Of a stretch of 64,000 nt of DNA, positions 47,463-60,638 are shown piece after piece. How positions within the stretch are numbered: the stretch's first letter is position 1; each line of letters begins with the position of its first letter. Source of the DNA: Adenanthera pavonina (taxonomy: Eukaryota > Streptophyta > Magnoliopsida > Fabales > Fabaceae); NCBI GenBank assembly GCA_026686845.1, contig JAIVEN010000002.1, positions 42,673,001-42,737,000 of the forward strand. Reading direction: 5' to 3'. The notes below the pieces were generated by a model. It saw only the letters and a list, made by a program, of their open reading frames with translations. It was not told the origin of the DNA and did no database searches. The translations under genes were made by a program, and so were the position numbers.

Positions 47463-50400
47463 ATACATTATGATCACCAAAGAATTCAACTTATCAATCT
47501 TAGAATTTGATAGTCAGCTCCCGTTATTTACTACTCAGATTTCATGATTTGATACTGAATTACCCTAATTTTACACTAAATATATTATGATTACTAAAGA
47601 ATTAAACTGATCAATCCCAGAGTTTGACATTCAGCTCCTGCTATTTACTACTCAAGTTCCATGATTTGACATTGTACCACCCCACTTTTACACTAAACAC
47701 ATATGATCACTGAAGAATTGAACTAATCATTCCCAAAGTTTGACACTCAACTCCTACTATTTTTTATTCAGGTTCTATGATTTGACATTAAGCTACCCTA
47801 GCTTTACATAGAATAAATTATGTTCACTAAAGAATTCAACCGATCAGTTTCAATGTTTGACACTCAAGTTCCATAATTTGACTCTTAACTTCCTCGGTTT
47901 TATAATGAACATATTATGATTATCAAAGAGTTCAACTAATCAGTCCTAGAGTTTGATACTTAGCTCTCACTATTTAATACTCAGGTTCCATAATTTGATA
48001 CTAAGCTACCCCAATTTTATACTAAACAAATTATGTTCAATGAAGAATTCAAGCAATCAGTCCTAGTGTTTGACACTGCTCCCTCTATTTGGTACTCTGG
48101 TTTCATGATTTGATATTGAGCTTCCTTGATTTTATAATGAACAAATTATGTAACACCTTACTTTTAAGACTCATTTCCATGAATTAAACCTCTTTTAAGT
48201 CTGATTATACTTGATCCTAAGCTTGAATCACATAAGAATGAAAATTAGAATTTCCAAAATTTTCAGTTACTGTTTATATGGTAGTTTTCACTTTGGTAAT
48301 TGAACTTTGAAAATTCATATCTCACTCTACCTTGAGCCAATTTATGCATTGCTTGTGTCATTGGAAAGATCTGTGAGTCTAATTTCTATAAATATTTTTC
48401 TTGTATATTTATTCAACTTTTGCAGGGCATAACATTAACTTAAATCATAAAGGGTCAGAATTCCACTTTTGCTGGAACAGTTTTGGGAAAACCTCCATAT
48501 CTCCTATCATATAGCTCCATTTACCTCCAAATAAGTGGCATATAAAACTTAAGACATATAAATTTCCATAAATATAAACCACTAAATTTTTAGAGCTCTG
48601 CACGATTTATATCATCTTTTTAATTTTTCCAGTACCTAACTTTTAGTTTCTAGTTTTCCCAATCTTTCTCTGTTCTGAACCCTAAATTTGAAAAATCACT
48701 ATAATTCATAAATTTATCCAATTTAAGTGTTATTTATCTCTATGAAAAGCTTGTTCTGTCTAGTTTAAGATCATATATAACACGTATATAGGATGCTCTA
48801 TTTAGAATAGAGTTCCCCTGCTTAAATCAATACTAGTCATCTTGTTCATAATTATACTATAACTCATATAATAAACTTCATAAACCTCATGCCTCAACAT
48901 TTATTGTTCCAGATCCATGCATAATATCATAAGGAATTTAAAGGATATATTAAGGGCATCATACAGGATTTACCCCTTTCATACAGACTTATACAAATTT
49001 CCAAAACATAACATTAAGACTTGCATAATAATATCATTCATCATTCTCTTCCTCTTTCCCTTTAGCTCTCCTTGGATTCCTTGCATTGCTTGGCCCTATT
49101 ATGGTTAGCATTTGGAAGAGTGAGATTCAAAGAATCTCAGTAGCAATTACCATTCAAGCATACATATCATCACATTTGTCATAAAAGGGTCATGGAAGCA
49201 ATCAAGAAACACTTTGAACAAATTAAGCCATATAATTCCATAAAAATTTTGGCAGAGTTTCTTTTTGTAAATCGGGCTACCTGGGGTCACAAGCCCCTTC
49301 ATCTAACTCAGCCAACATCATAAAACATCACAAAACATCAAAACAATTATATGGCTCCTCATCAAATTCATAGAAATATCACAAGACAATATAATGGAGA
49401 AATGGTAAAAATGCTACCTTAATGACTTTCCTTGCTTTTCACCTTTGGCATACCTCTTCCAAACACTTACTTAATCTTCTTGAACCTAACCATAACATCA
49501 AAGAGCTGCATAAATAATTGGTTCACAGTGTTGGTTCATAAAATCTCAAACCAACCCCTAAAATTCTATTTTGCAAACCACTTGTGAAATCATACTTCTA
49601 ACAACTAATCTAATCTTTCCCCTTTATTTATTTGGCCAAAAACTCATCTCTTACTCAAGCTCTATCATGGCTGAAATTCATGGAGGAAAGAGGAAGAAGA
49701 CAACTTCATGAAAGCTTCACTAATTTCTTGAAAACACAAGCTAATAGCATAAAAGCTTACCTTAATGCTTGAACTTCCAACCTTGCTCACTTGTCTTCAC
49801 TTTCTCTTCCTCTCTTTCCCTTTTCTTTGTTCACGCCATGCTCCCTTTCTTTCTTGCTTTCAAACCACTTATCCTTTCTTTCTAAATGAGTGAAGGTCAG
49901 CCAACTCATGAGGAGAGGAGAGATATTTTTTCACAAAGTTACTTTACCTTTTTTTTTTCTTTTCTTTTCCTCAAATACTTCTTCTTCAAGAAGTATTTAC
50001 AAAAATCATTTAAATAATGAATTCTCCCACATGGCCAGCTGTCCACGTCTGAAATGGAAGGGGAGAGAGATTAAGTGATTTAATTAACTAGCTAATCATC
50101 TAACTAATCAAGGTTACCTTTTTATCTAAAAAGCTTTACCTTATTTGAGAAGTATTGGACAAAAATCAATGAAATAAATTCCCTTCATGTCCCTTGCAGC
50201 CTTGTTCATGCCATATTGAGGGAAAATTGTCCAAAAATGCTTCTCAAATTTTAATGGATCAAAATACATTTTACCGATTAAATTTACCCGTACCGATTAA
50301 ATATTTTTGCCAAAATTGTCATTGAATTGGTACAGGATTATCCAACAATTACTTTTAGTCTAAAATCATTATCTAGACCTAAAATATATTTTAGCAAGGT

Positions 50401-51835
50401 TCAATCATTGTCCTTAAATCAATACTGTCTTTTCCTGCAGTCTAAACTGACTTTTATCGAGTAAAATATTAATATTAAGCCTTAATTACCCAATAAATAT
50501 TATTTTGATCTTAAAAAATTCCTTTCCATATTCCATTGGGTCTAACTCCTTGAGAGCTTCATTTTGACCATAATTTTTCATATTTACAAAAATACCCTTG
50601 ACCCGGGATTAATTTATAATTTTTAGAACTTTTGGGTCATTAACTGTAATTGTCCCCAAACTTATTTTCTCTTTTCTTTTCCACGTTGAGTCATTCTTAA
50701 GGGACCAAATTGCACAAATTCTAAATTCTTGAGGCCCAAATATAATTTTTTTATTTTTCCATTCAACTAGAAAAAATGACATATTTGCCCTTCTTTATGC
50801 TTAACAGTATCTCACCATTTTTTTCAATTCCTTTTTGTATTTTATGATATCAAATTTTCCATTTTTAGGTCTTAAATGTATTATTCACATTTTGTTTCTA
50901 ATTTGGGAAATGACCGTTTTGCCCTTAAGCCGGGTCAAAAAATATAATTATCCATTCTTTCGGGCACTTTCTTCTAATTTTACCCAAAGACCAACTTTTT
51001 ATTATTTCCTTTTTACTATTCACATTAACTTTCGAATTGGTCTGTCTCTCAACCTAGACCTCCCGAGTACGCAATACTTATACCATTGCATTCAGCTTGG
51101 AGCGGGCTTTCATTCAAGTGGTATATTGTATATTTTCCGGGGTAAATTCTGGAATTAATTTCTACTAAGGACCCTATAGAAAATTAATTCCAATTATGGA
51201 TCAAACATAACTTCTTCAAAAAATTAGATGAGAAATTAATTCCTTCGAAAGTTTGATTATATATAGCCTTTTCATCTTACTTCGTTTCTCATCTTATATT
51301 TATTTTATAACATCCCATAAAAATAGGGATATTACAAATTATGATCACTAAATAATTTAACTAATCAGTCCCAATATTTGATACTCATATTCACCCATTT
51401 GACACTGATGTTCCTCGATTTTATACTGAACAAATTGTGATCACTAAATAATTCAACTGATCAATCTCAATATTTGACACTTAACTATTGTTTAGTGTAA
51501 AATTAGAGAATATCAGTGTCAAATAGCGGGAGTATAGTGTCAAATACTTGGACTAATCAGTTGAATTCTTTAGTGGATATAATTTGTTCAATGTAAAACT
51601 GGAGTAGCTCAGTGTCAAATCATGGAACTAAAGTAGTAAATAGCGAGAGTTAAGTGTTAAACTATGTGACTAATCAGTTGAATTCTTTAGTGATCGTAAT
51701 GTGTTCATTGTAAAACTAGGGTAATTCAGTGTCCAATCGTGGAACCTAAGTAGTAAATAACGAAAGATGAGTGGCAAACTCTGAGACTGATTCGTTAAAT
51801 TTTTTGGTGATCATAATATGTTCTGTGAACACAAC
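47463..51835. repeat. Foldback array of ~117-bp units, split by a solo LTR
   Basis: Six direct units of about 95-118 bases lie at 47463-48148. Each contains an AAAGAATTCAACTGATCAGTC-like core, TTTGACACTCAGCTC and CATGATTTGACA. A further unit and a half follows the solo LTR (51337-51480). From about 51485 to 51835 three units occur in inverted orientation (CTAATCAGTTGAATTCTTTAGTG). Without the LTR the array would fold into a long hairpin. No transposase or clear termini were identified. Confidence 0.75.
48144..51341 (+). mobile_element. Solo LTR, family C copy 3
   Basis: The LTR at 48149-51336 starts TGTAACACCTTACTTTTAAG and ends AGGGATATTACA. A perfect 5-bp duplication AATTA flanks it (48144-48148 and 51337-51341). 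It is homologous to 24739-27818 throughout, for example AAAACCTCCATATCT near 48489 and 25268. It interrupts the tandem unit phrase AACAAATTATGATCACTAAA, which reads through once the LTR and one duplication are removed. Confidence 0.92.
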
Positions 51836-51970
51836 AAGGGCATTTAAGTTATTTCCTTTTTAAAATTTTTATTAGTTTAATACTATTGACTTTTTTTGTC
51901 ATTTTACAATGTTTTAGTCCTAAAATGATATTAATTGAATGTTTTATTCCTAAAATGTTATTTTCTCTAA

Positions 51971-54900
51971 TATAATATAGGGGGAAATATATATTAGGAC
52001 CAAGATATGTGATTAATTAAAAATTGGGACCTACTATTCTTTTAATTACAATAAAGGATTAAATACAGTCAAACAAAATTAAAAAATTATGAAATTATTA
52101 AAATATCCTTGAAACACTCTCCATTTACCCTACCATGGCTAGTCAACAACCGCGTGGTGGCTAGTCAACAGCCACCGACGATCAGTCAACAACATTAACC
52201 AATGGTTAGCTAGCTAGTGGTCACAGTCAATGATCATCGGAGACCAGTCAATGGTCACCGGTAATCAATTAATGGTAACTAGTTATAAATTATAAAATCA
52301 AAGCATGCAAGTTGTGTAACAACCCTCATTTCATTATCCATAACTTAGTCTCCAGCTAATCAAGTGTAATTGGTATTGTGTGTAGAACCGGAGGACCAAG
52401 ATGGAGGAAAAGCTCACATTAGAGACAGAGGAGCATGACGCCACGGCACGAGGAAGGACTGCTACAGCAAGAGAGCTGCAATTTGGTTAAATTTTTCTAG
52501 GCCAAGAGCATCCACGCCGTGGCAGGCTTAATGGAGCCATGGTAAACAGGGAAAATTTTGTTTAAATCTAAAACATTTTGGTCTAACAAATGAAGAAAGA
52601 AATGGAGGGAGAAAGAAGAAGCTGTGTTGGCACTTGAAAGATCTGGCCTTTGGGAGTGATTTTTGGCCTCCGGAAGCTTCGATCTTGGTTGGTAAGTGAT
52701 CCCTACTCTTCCCTCTCAATTTTTCTTCGGTTTTGAGTTGGATTTTTTAGGAATATGTTGGGATTTTCAGTTTTGGTAGCAATCCACCAATTAAAATAGA
52801 TGAAATGAGATTAATGAGGTGTGTTTTGGTGGTTGTGATGCTTGGGTGTGAGTTTTAGAAGAAGTATGCATGATTTAAGCTTAATCTTAGGTTGAAATTA
52901 TTAGAGGGAGTATGGAATTCGAGATATATGTGATTGATTAGAGTTTGAATGGGTTCTAGGAGCTAAATGGTGTATGGAAATGGTGTTGGAACCATGAGTT
53001 AGGCCTAAATAGTCGAATTATGGTTTTTGCTCAAATGTTGTATTGTGTTAATTGAGGTATTATGATATTGTGAAGGTTGCTTCACTAACCGGAAGAATAC
53101 AAGTGTGTCGGATAACCCAAGGAGCTCATGGAATCGCATGTGTGTGATATTGACAATTGAAGATAACTAGGTGTTTGTATTATTTGTATTGTATGTTATT
53201 ATATATGTGTATATATGCATGTTTCCATTCATACCATGATATAATTTATGTGTATGTGTATGATTTTTCTATATATCGTGGTATGCACACGGCTAGACAC
53301 ATAGTGGATGATGATTATGACGATGATTAGAGATGATGTTGAGGATGATGTGACATTACATGATGCATAGCATGACATTGAGAAACATGATGATGATGAT
53401 GATGATGATGATGATTATATGATGATATGACATGAGCATCACCACATGACATTGTGAGGTATATGGTGGCTGGGTAGTGATGATGATATGATATATAATG
53501 ATACGATATGATGATATATGATAAGAGAGGATAAGGATGAGATCCCTACAGTCAAATCACCTTCTATAGTCAGGAGGGAAAGGCTAGCAATGGACTGCAC
53601 CTTCCCTAAATTGCTACTAATTTGTTGTGGGAAACGGGAAGGAGAACCACGGTCCGAGCTCTAATGTAACCTTTGGCTGGGTTGTATTAAGGTAAGGTGA
53701 GCTTGGTGATGTCTCAAAATTAGTCTTCATCGACTATTGGAAGAGAATTACCTGTATGAAACGTCTTGTTATGATGACAACTCGTGGTTCTAGCTATATG
53801 TGAGGGGGACATACATTCTATTTCACGTTGTGTTCATGATATTATTATATGAGTGATGTATATATATATATGCTTGTGGTTATCCCCAGTTGCTGGGACT
53901 TTGTCTCACACCTCCTTTCCCATGAACTAACATTTCAGGTGAAGGTTCTGGCACCAGTCTAGAGAAGACAGGGGAGTAGTATACCGGACATGGGAATATC
54001 AAGTCTTTTATAGTGTATGTGTGTAATATCTATGTATGTTGTGCCAAGTAAGATAGAGTGCTTGTAATTGCCAGGAGATTCTAGAGGATTGTAATGATGT
54101 TGTTGATACAATATGTATGTGATGATTTTGATGTGCAGTGGTGTTAAATGTGTTAAGTGTGATATATTGTCATGCATGTATGGCTCGGGGTATTGAAGAG
54201 TCAGTATGATGGCGTATGTGAGCCCAAAGGTGGAATTGGGCCTTGTTGGTGAGCTTTAGGGCAAATAGCCCATTAGGTTTATTCGGGGTTCAAAGGGGTC
54301 AAATCTTAAAGAAATGGTTCATTTGAGGTAAAACCTCTTTAGAGAAGTTAGTTAAGTCATTTGGACCTATGTGAATGGTCTCGAATGGTCAAATTGCCTT
54401 TGGTGGCAAATAGGAGTTGTAAGTTGTAAGTTTTGGTCAAAAGTGGCCAAAACTGTGTCGGGTATACAAAATCTCCAAACAAAGTGGATTAAGGTGAAAT
54501 TGGTGTCTATGAATAGGTTGGGGCAAGATTGACTTGTTGAAGTTGAAATCAGGTCAATCGGGGGACAGAGCATGAAGTTATGCAGGTCGAAAGTTCATCA
54601 TAGAAGTTGAACTTTTGCAAATATGGTATTAGCAAGGGGGCATTGCAGTGACAGGGCTAGGCCGCGGCGCCAGACCCTTTTGTTTTGGCAACGTTGGAAC
54701 CTAAGAGCATCAATGCCACAGTGGCACTATAGCGGTCGTAGCCCTGCACCTTGTCTCGGCTATTTTGGTGTTCTCGAGGTGTTTTATAGCGTTTTCCGCT
54801 GCTCTAATGATTTGGAAGGTAAAGTTGAGGTGTTTCGGCCATATTTGGTTCGAATTTGAAGTATTTGGTCAAGTCATGGAGGTGTATTGGAGTAGAGTGT

Positions 54901-56386
54901 TACAAGTTGCAAAATATGAGTAAGAAATTGTAAATCCCTGATAAAGTTAAAATTTAATTACTCCATGTTAAAATTATGAAAATAAGTTGTAAAATCAGAA
55001 TATGAGAGTTGAAAAATGTGAGTAAGAAGTTGTAAATACCTGGATTTAATTTGATACTTATGAAGTTAAAATTCGATTACTCCATATTAAAATTCAAAAA
55101 ATAAGTTGTAAAATCAAAATATGAGAGTTGCAAAATATGAGTAAAAAGTTACAAATCCTGGAAATAATTTAATACATATAAAGTTAAAATTTGATTACTT
55201 CATGTTAAAATTTGGAAAGCAAGTGGCAAAATAGGAACATAGGAGTTGCAAACCGCTAAAGTCACTTTGATGTTGATAAGGTTAAAATTTAATCACTCCA
55301 TACTGATAAGATTAAAATCAGATTTTAACTTTGTAAATATCAAATTATCTCTAGGGATAATCATATTGTAATACATTTTTCATTTGAAAAAAATCACCCC
55401 TGAAATCTTTTAAATTAAAGGAATTGTAATAAACCATGTCGAGCTCGTGACTTATATAAAAATCAATAGAAAAATGGAAATTAATTAAGTTAGAAAACAT
55501 AAAAGTGAAAAATCAACAACTTGGAGTAATCAGATTTTAATATCATAAGTATCAAATTGGCTCTAGGGATTTGCAGCATCTTCCTCACATTTTGCAACTT
55601 CCCTATTCTAATTTTACAACTTATTTTTCAAAATTTAATATAAAGTAATCGGATTTTAACTTCATAAGTATCAAATTGGTTTCAAGGATTTGCAGCTTCT
55701 TACTTATATTTTACAACTCCACTGTTCTGATTTGGCAACTTATTTTTCAAATTTTAATATGAAGTAATCGAATTTTAACTTTATAAGCATCAAATTGGCT
55801 CCAAGATTTTCAACTTCTTCCCCATATTTTGCAACTCTTTTGTTCTAATTTTGGAAATTATTTTTTAAATTTTAATATAGGGCAATTGAATTTTAACTTT
55901 ATAAACATCAAATTGCATCCAGATATTTGTAACTCTCATGTTCTGATTTTACAACTTATTTTCATAATTTTAATATGGAGTAATCATATTTTAACCTTAT
56001 AAGAGATTTGCAACTTCTTACACATATTTTACAACTCACATATTCAAATTTTACAATTTATAACTAATTGATGTTGATCGATCACTGGCGACTGTTAACC
56101 GGTGTTGACTGGCACCGCAATTGTTGACCAGTGTTTACCGGTCACTAGTAAGCGTTGATTGTTGCCACCGGCTGGTCAACATCATTGACCGATCAATGAC
56201 AGTCGTTGACCGGCTGTCGATAATGATGTAATAAATGAAGAGGTGTTTTAATGGTATTTTAGTAATTACACAACTTTTTAATTTTATTTAACTATATTTA
56301 GTTTTTTATTGTAATTAAATAAACAATGGGTTCTAATTTTTAATTAATTTTACATTTTAATCCTAATGTAATTCCTCGTTAATATA
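51971..56386. mobile_element. Mutator-like/foldback element with long inverted ends
   Basis: The left end (from 51980, GGGGGAAATATATATTAGGACC) and the inverted right end (from 56377, GAGGAATTACATTAGGATTA) are similar for about 330 bases. Shared landmarks are ATTAATTAAAAATT, TTTAATTACAATAAA and a GTTGAC-rich part. The flanks are close to an 8-9 bp duplication (ATAATATA against TTAATATA), as in Mutator-like elements. The interior (54905-56050) is made of units with GTTGYAAAATATGAG and AAGTTAAAATTYGATTACTCCAT, first direct and then inverted. No transposase is visible. Excluding the solo LTR it is about 1.8 kb. Confidence 0.65.
52310..54909 (+). mobile_element. Solo LTR, family A copy 5
   Basis: The LTR at 52315-54904 starts TGTAACAACCCTCATTTC and ends GTAGAGTGTTACA, with a perfect 5-bp duplication AGTTG (52310-52314 and 54905-54909). 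It lies inside the Mutator-like element at the border of its left inverted end. A (GAT)n microsatellite occupies about 53388-53416. Confidence 0.92.
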
Positions 56387-57010
56387 TATAATTTTGACCA
56401 GAAATATATATTGGATGGATATAGAATTATAGATGATATGATTATATTTTTTTTATATCTAAAGTTTAAAATTCAGAAGAACAAAAGCTCCTCACTGATA
56501 TGAAAACTCATCCGACAAAATTCAAACCCACTTTCTTTTGCAAGGAAACTTTTTTTTTTTTTAACGAGAATCCAATTCCACTTTTGGCTTAAGCCTGTTA
56601 GGGTTTAAATATACATTTAAATATACATATTCATTTTGTCTTTCCCGTCCATTTTTTTCCTTTAGCTATCTAGCAGCAGCATCAAGCCATCAAACCGCTG
56701 TATCTCTTTTTACTCTTGCACAGTCCTGAGTCTAAAAGGCCAAGTTTTGCCAGGAAGCTTCTGAACAATTTTGGATTTCAGGTAGAAGCTGAAAAATCCG
56801 ATATTTCGGTTTTCTTTCTTAATATTGTAAATGTATTGGGACATTCTTTCATGTATTTGTTGTGGGTATGAGAACTAATTCTTGTTCTATATGGGTATGT
56901 TTTTGGTTATTTGATTCAAATTAAGTTTGGCTTTCTGCCTCTCCAACTCGCTTCCAATTTTTGGCGGGAAACTTGCGAGAAAGTGAGTGAAACTTGGAGC
57001 AAATCGGGCG
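56378..57010 (+). promoter_or_regulatory. Promoter and 5' leader of the MSI1-type gene
   Basis: The 630 bases between the Mutator-like element and the start codon hold no repeat I recognise. The proximal part (56640-57010) is GC-richer and has TCCATTTTTTTCCTTTAGC and a possible leader AG/GT structure near 56750-56790, so an intron in the 5' leader is possible. No clear TATA box could be fixed. Confidence 0.35.
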
Positions 57011-60000
57011 ATGGGGAAAGACGAGGAGGAAATGAGGGGAGAGATAGAGGAGCGACTGATAAACGAGGAATACAAAATCTGGAAGAAGAATACGCCTTTT
57101 TTGTATGATTTGGTAATAACCCACGCCCTAGAATGGCCTTCCCTCACTGTGGAGTGGCTTCCTGATCGAGAGGAGCCTCCTGGGAGGGATTACTCGGTTC
57201 AGAAGATGATTCTGGGCACACACACTTCGGAGAACGAGCCCAATTACTTGATGCTTGCCCAAGTCCAGCTTCCTTTGGAGGATGCTGAGAATGATGCGCG
57301 CCATTATGATGACGATCGCGCTGATGTTGGTGGATTTGGGTGTGCTAATGGCAAAGTAAGGATCCCAAACTTTGTACTAGTTCTCTTTATTTGATCGCCA
57401 GTGTGATGACGGTCACTAATTTGTGATTGCTTGCTGGTTCCATTTATTTTTGTTTTTTTATGATATTTCATTAAGGCATCATGTTTCGTATAAAAAATAA
57501 TGATTTTCATGATTTATAACAAAAAAAGTTACATTCTTTCACCACTGTGCACTGAACTAAGAAGTGTTTTATCTTTGATTTCAAGTTGCAATTCTGGGAA
57601 ATTTAAAATAAAAAAGATATCATATTTCCCGGGCTTTATTATTGAGCTGTTTTGGTAAGGATCTATCTACTTCAAATCAGGGAAAATTCTACTTTCCTTG
57701 GGTTCTGATACATAATCTATAAGTTATCCAAATGAACTATGAGTGAGAAATGATCCTGTATCCATATTTTATAAAAATTAATACAAAGTGGCGGATACTA
57801 TTTAGTAATTGAGAAATTACAAAAGGCACAATAAACCTTGCATATTTTGCTTTTTGCGCATTATAAATGTATTTTATTTTCCTCCATATGCCAAATAAAC
57901 CATAAGAAACAGCATATATGCTTCTCACTTATATTTTTTTAGTACGTATAATATGCTAATTAAAGTCTTATCTTCATGTCAATGTATGTATGTTTTATGT
58001 TATATGCATCACGAGTATATTTTCTTGATCTGGTTTATGACCTTCTACTGAGCCAATTGAGGTCCTGTATTATATGGCATCACTTCTCAATGTAACCCTC
58101 GTTCAAAAGGCTACGAAATTTAGACACCTCGTAAAGCTGGAGAAAATATGTTTGAACTGTGAAGTATCACATGATTCAACATTTATAAAAGTCAATATGT
58201 GATAATCTAATTATTGACCTGCAACTACAAATGGATAATTTAATAAAGTTTAGTGACAAATTCTTTCTAGATAGGGTTTGGTGCTTGCATCTGTGCCTTT
58301 TGCTGATGATGCATTAGTTGAATGAAGCTCTTGATTGTATTTTGTCTTTTGTGTTGTCTAAGGAGATGTGCCTTTCTCGCAGGTACAAATAATCCAACAA
58401 ATAAATCATGATGGAGAGGTTAACAGGGCTCGTTATATGCCTCAAAACCCATTTATCATTGCCACGAAGACAGTTAGTGCTGAAGTTTATGTATTTGATT
58501 ATAGCAAGCATCCTTCTAAACCACCTCTGGATGGTGCTTGTAATCCTGATTTAAGGTTAAGAGGTCACAATACAGAAGGATATGGTTTATCATGGAGTAA
58601 ATTCAAGCAGGGTCACTTACTAAGTGGTTCTGATGATGCTCAGATATGCTTGTGGGATATAAATGTGACTCCTAAAAATAAAACCCTGGAGGCTATGCAG
58701 ATTTTCAAGGTTCTTTTGTCTTTTTCACCTTGTTTTAAACACATTTTTTATTTCGTCAGGCCTGGGGGCATTACCTTTATGATCACTGTGGTTTCACTTT
58801 TTTCCTTCAAGTGGTATCATTTTTCTTTCCGGATGTGTTTTCAGCATGATAGTTATGCTAGTAGTTTGAAATGTACTATTAGATCCCTCATTCCCTAACA
58901 GAATCTCATGCCAGGAGGTCTGTTAGCTATTATAATAAAGTTATTTGTGGATCTTTACTTAATAGCTTAAAATTTTGTGTTAAAATTTTCTTTGGCAGCT
59001 AAAAACTTAGAAACTCCAACATCCTAACTAACAACAGAAGATCATCTTATTTGTATACCTTACAAGAGATGGGGTTTTTGAAATGTGGTTTTATGATTTT
59101 ATGAGGCGGAAAATCTGTCAAAATGTCAAAAAACTTTCTTTGGGCAAGAAAGAGTATTTTTGGGCATCAGACATGGCTATTGGAATGATATCCTAGTTAT
59201 ACTTTGAATAGAAGTTGATGGTTGCATTTGTGGTATACAACAGGGTTTTGTATTTAGTCTCTCTCTCTCTTTCTCACTAACATTTTTTGAAAGTTGGGCC
59301 TGAATATGTGTCTTGAACCTGATGTAACCCATTATCAGGCTTTATGGATGCTTGCAGACCCCAAATATGATCTAGTTCACATTTTTTTAAACTTGGGCCT
59401 GAATATGTGTCTTGAACCTGATGTAACCCCTTATCAGGCTTTCTGGATGGTTGTAGACCTCAAATATGATCTAGTTTATCATTTTCTCTGCCCCCTAACT
59501 TTAATGCTTCCCTTGCGGTTTGGTGTGCCTGTTTTACTACCTTTTCCCAACCAACGCAAATGTGAAATGCCAGTGTTTTTCCCCTTGGTAATTAGATACC
59601 ACTATGCCATTTTGATGATGGATTACAAAACAATTTTGGCTCAGACTGGTATGTATGATTTTAAATTGTAATGGTTAAATTGGCAGATTAATTGGTATAT
59701 CTGTGTGTGTGTGTGTGTGTGTGTGTGTATTGGTATATATAAATCTGTGTGTGTGTGTGTTCGTGTATATCTCTCTGTGTGTCTGTGTATATTGGTATAT
59801 ATATTTTTGTGTGTGTTCAGCCACTAAATCAGGGAAGATGCATTTTAGATGCGTTCATTGATGGGGCTCATGGAAGAGCTAACTTGAACAAAAATGTCTA
59901 TATAGATTTGTGAATTGAAGGGATTAGTTTGTGTTAGTTCCGTTTCTATGTCTTAAATTTGTTACAGAAAAAAGTTGCAGCATGCTAGTTATATTTTTCT

Positions 60001-60607
60001 CCTATATGCATTTATACCTACTATGAACGTAAAATATATTTTTTTCATACTCTTTATAACTACTACACTGTCTGTCATGTAAACGCCAGAGTACTTTCTC
60101 AATTCATAACAGGTTCATGAAGGTGTGGTGGAAGATGTAGCCTGGCATTTGAGGCATGAATACTTATTTGGTTCTGTTGGTGATGATCAATACTTGCTTA
60201 TATGGGATCTTCGGACTCCATCAATCAGCAAGCCTGTTCAATCTGTTGTTGCTCATCAAAGTGAGGTGCATACTGAGACTCTCTTGTATGCATTAGCTGA
60301 TTTGTGGTTTTGTACAAGTATTTCAGACCAATTTGTTTAATTACTTCCACATGCACTATTTTTATGATAAAATATAGACAATCAGAATTGCTGTTAGAAT
60401 GATGCTAGGGCTTCCTAAGAATGACAGTACTTAAGTAAAAATCAAAGTGAGGAATCAGGAATTGTTAGATTGAAAGATACTTGGCAGTGGCAATTGAAAT
60501 AACTGATCCTTCTGTAATATACAATTGTTTAGTATAACTGAATGCGGGATAGGAACTTAGAAATATGAATTCAGTTTATGTTGCATAATTTGGTTGAGAT
60601 TTACTTA

Positions 60608-60638
<31 letters not shown>

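Noticed and set aside
47212..47547. Open frame of 111 codons
   Set aside because: It crosses from the outer LTR through the L1 remnant into the tandem array, so it is a chance join of three unrelated repeats.
50835..51158. Open frame of 107 codons
   Set aside because: It is inside the family C solo LTR and is not kept in the other copies.
47463..51835. CRISPR-like regular repeats
   Set aside because: The units are adjacent ~117-base tandem copies without unique spacers, in a plant nuclear context, and partly inverted.
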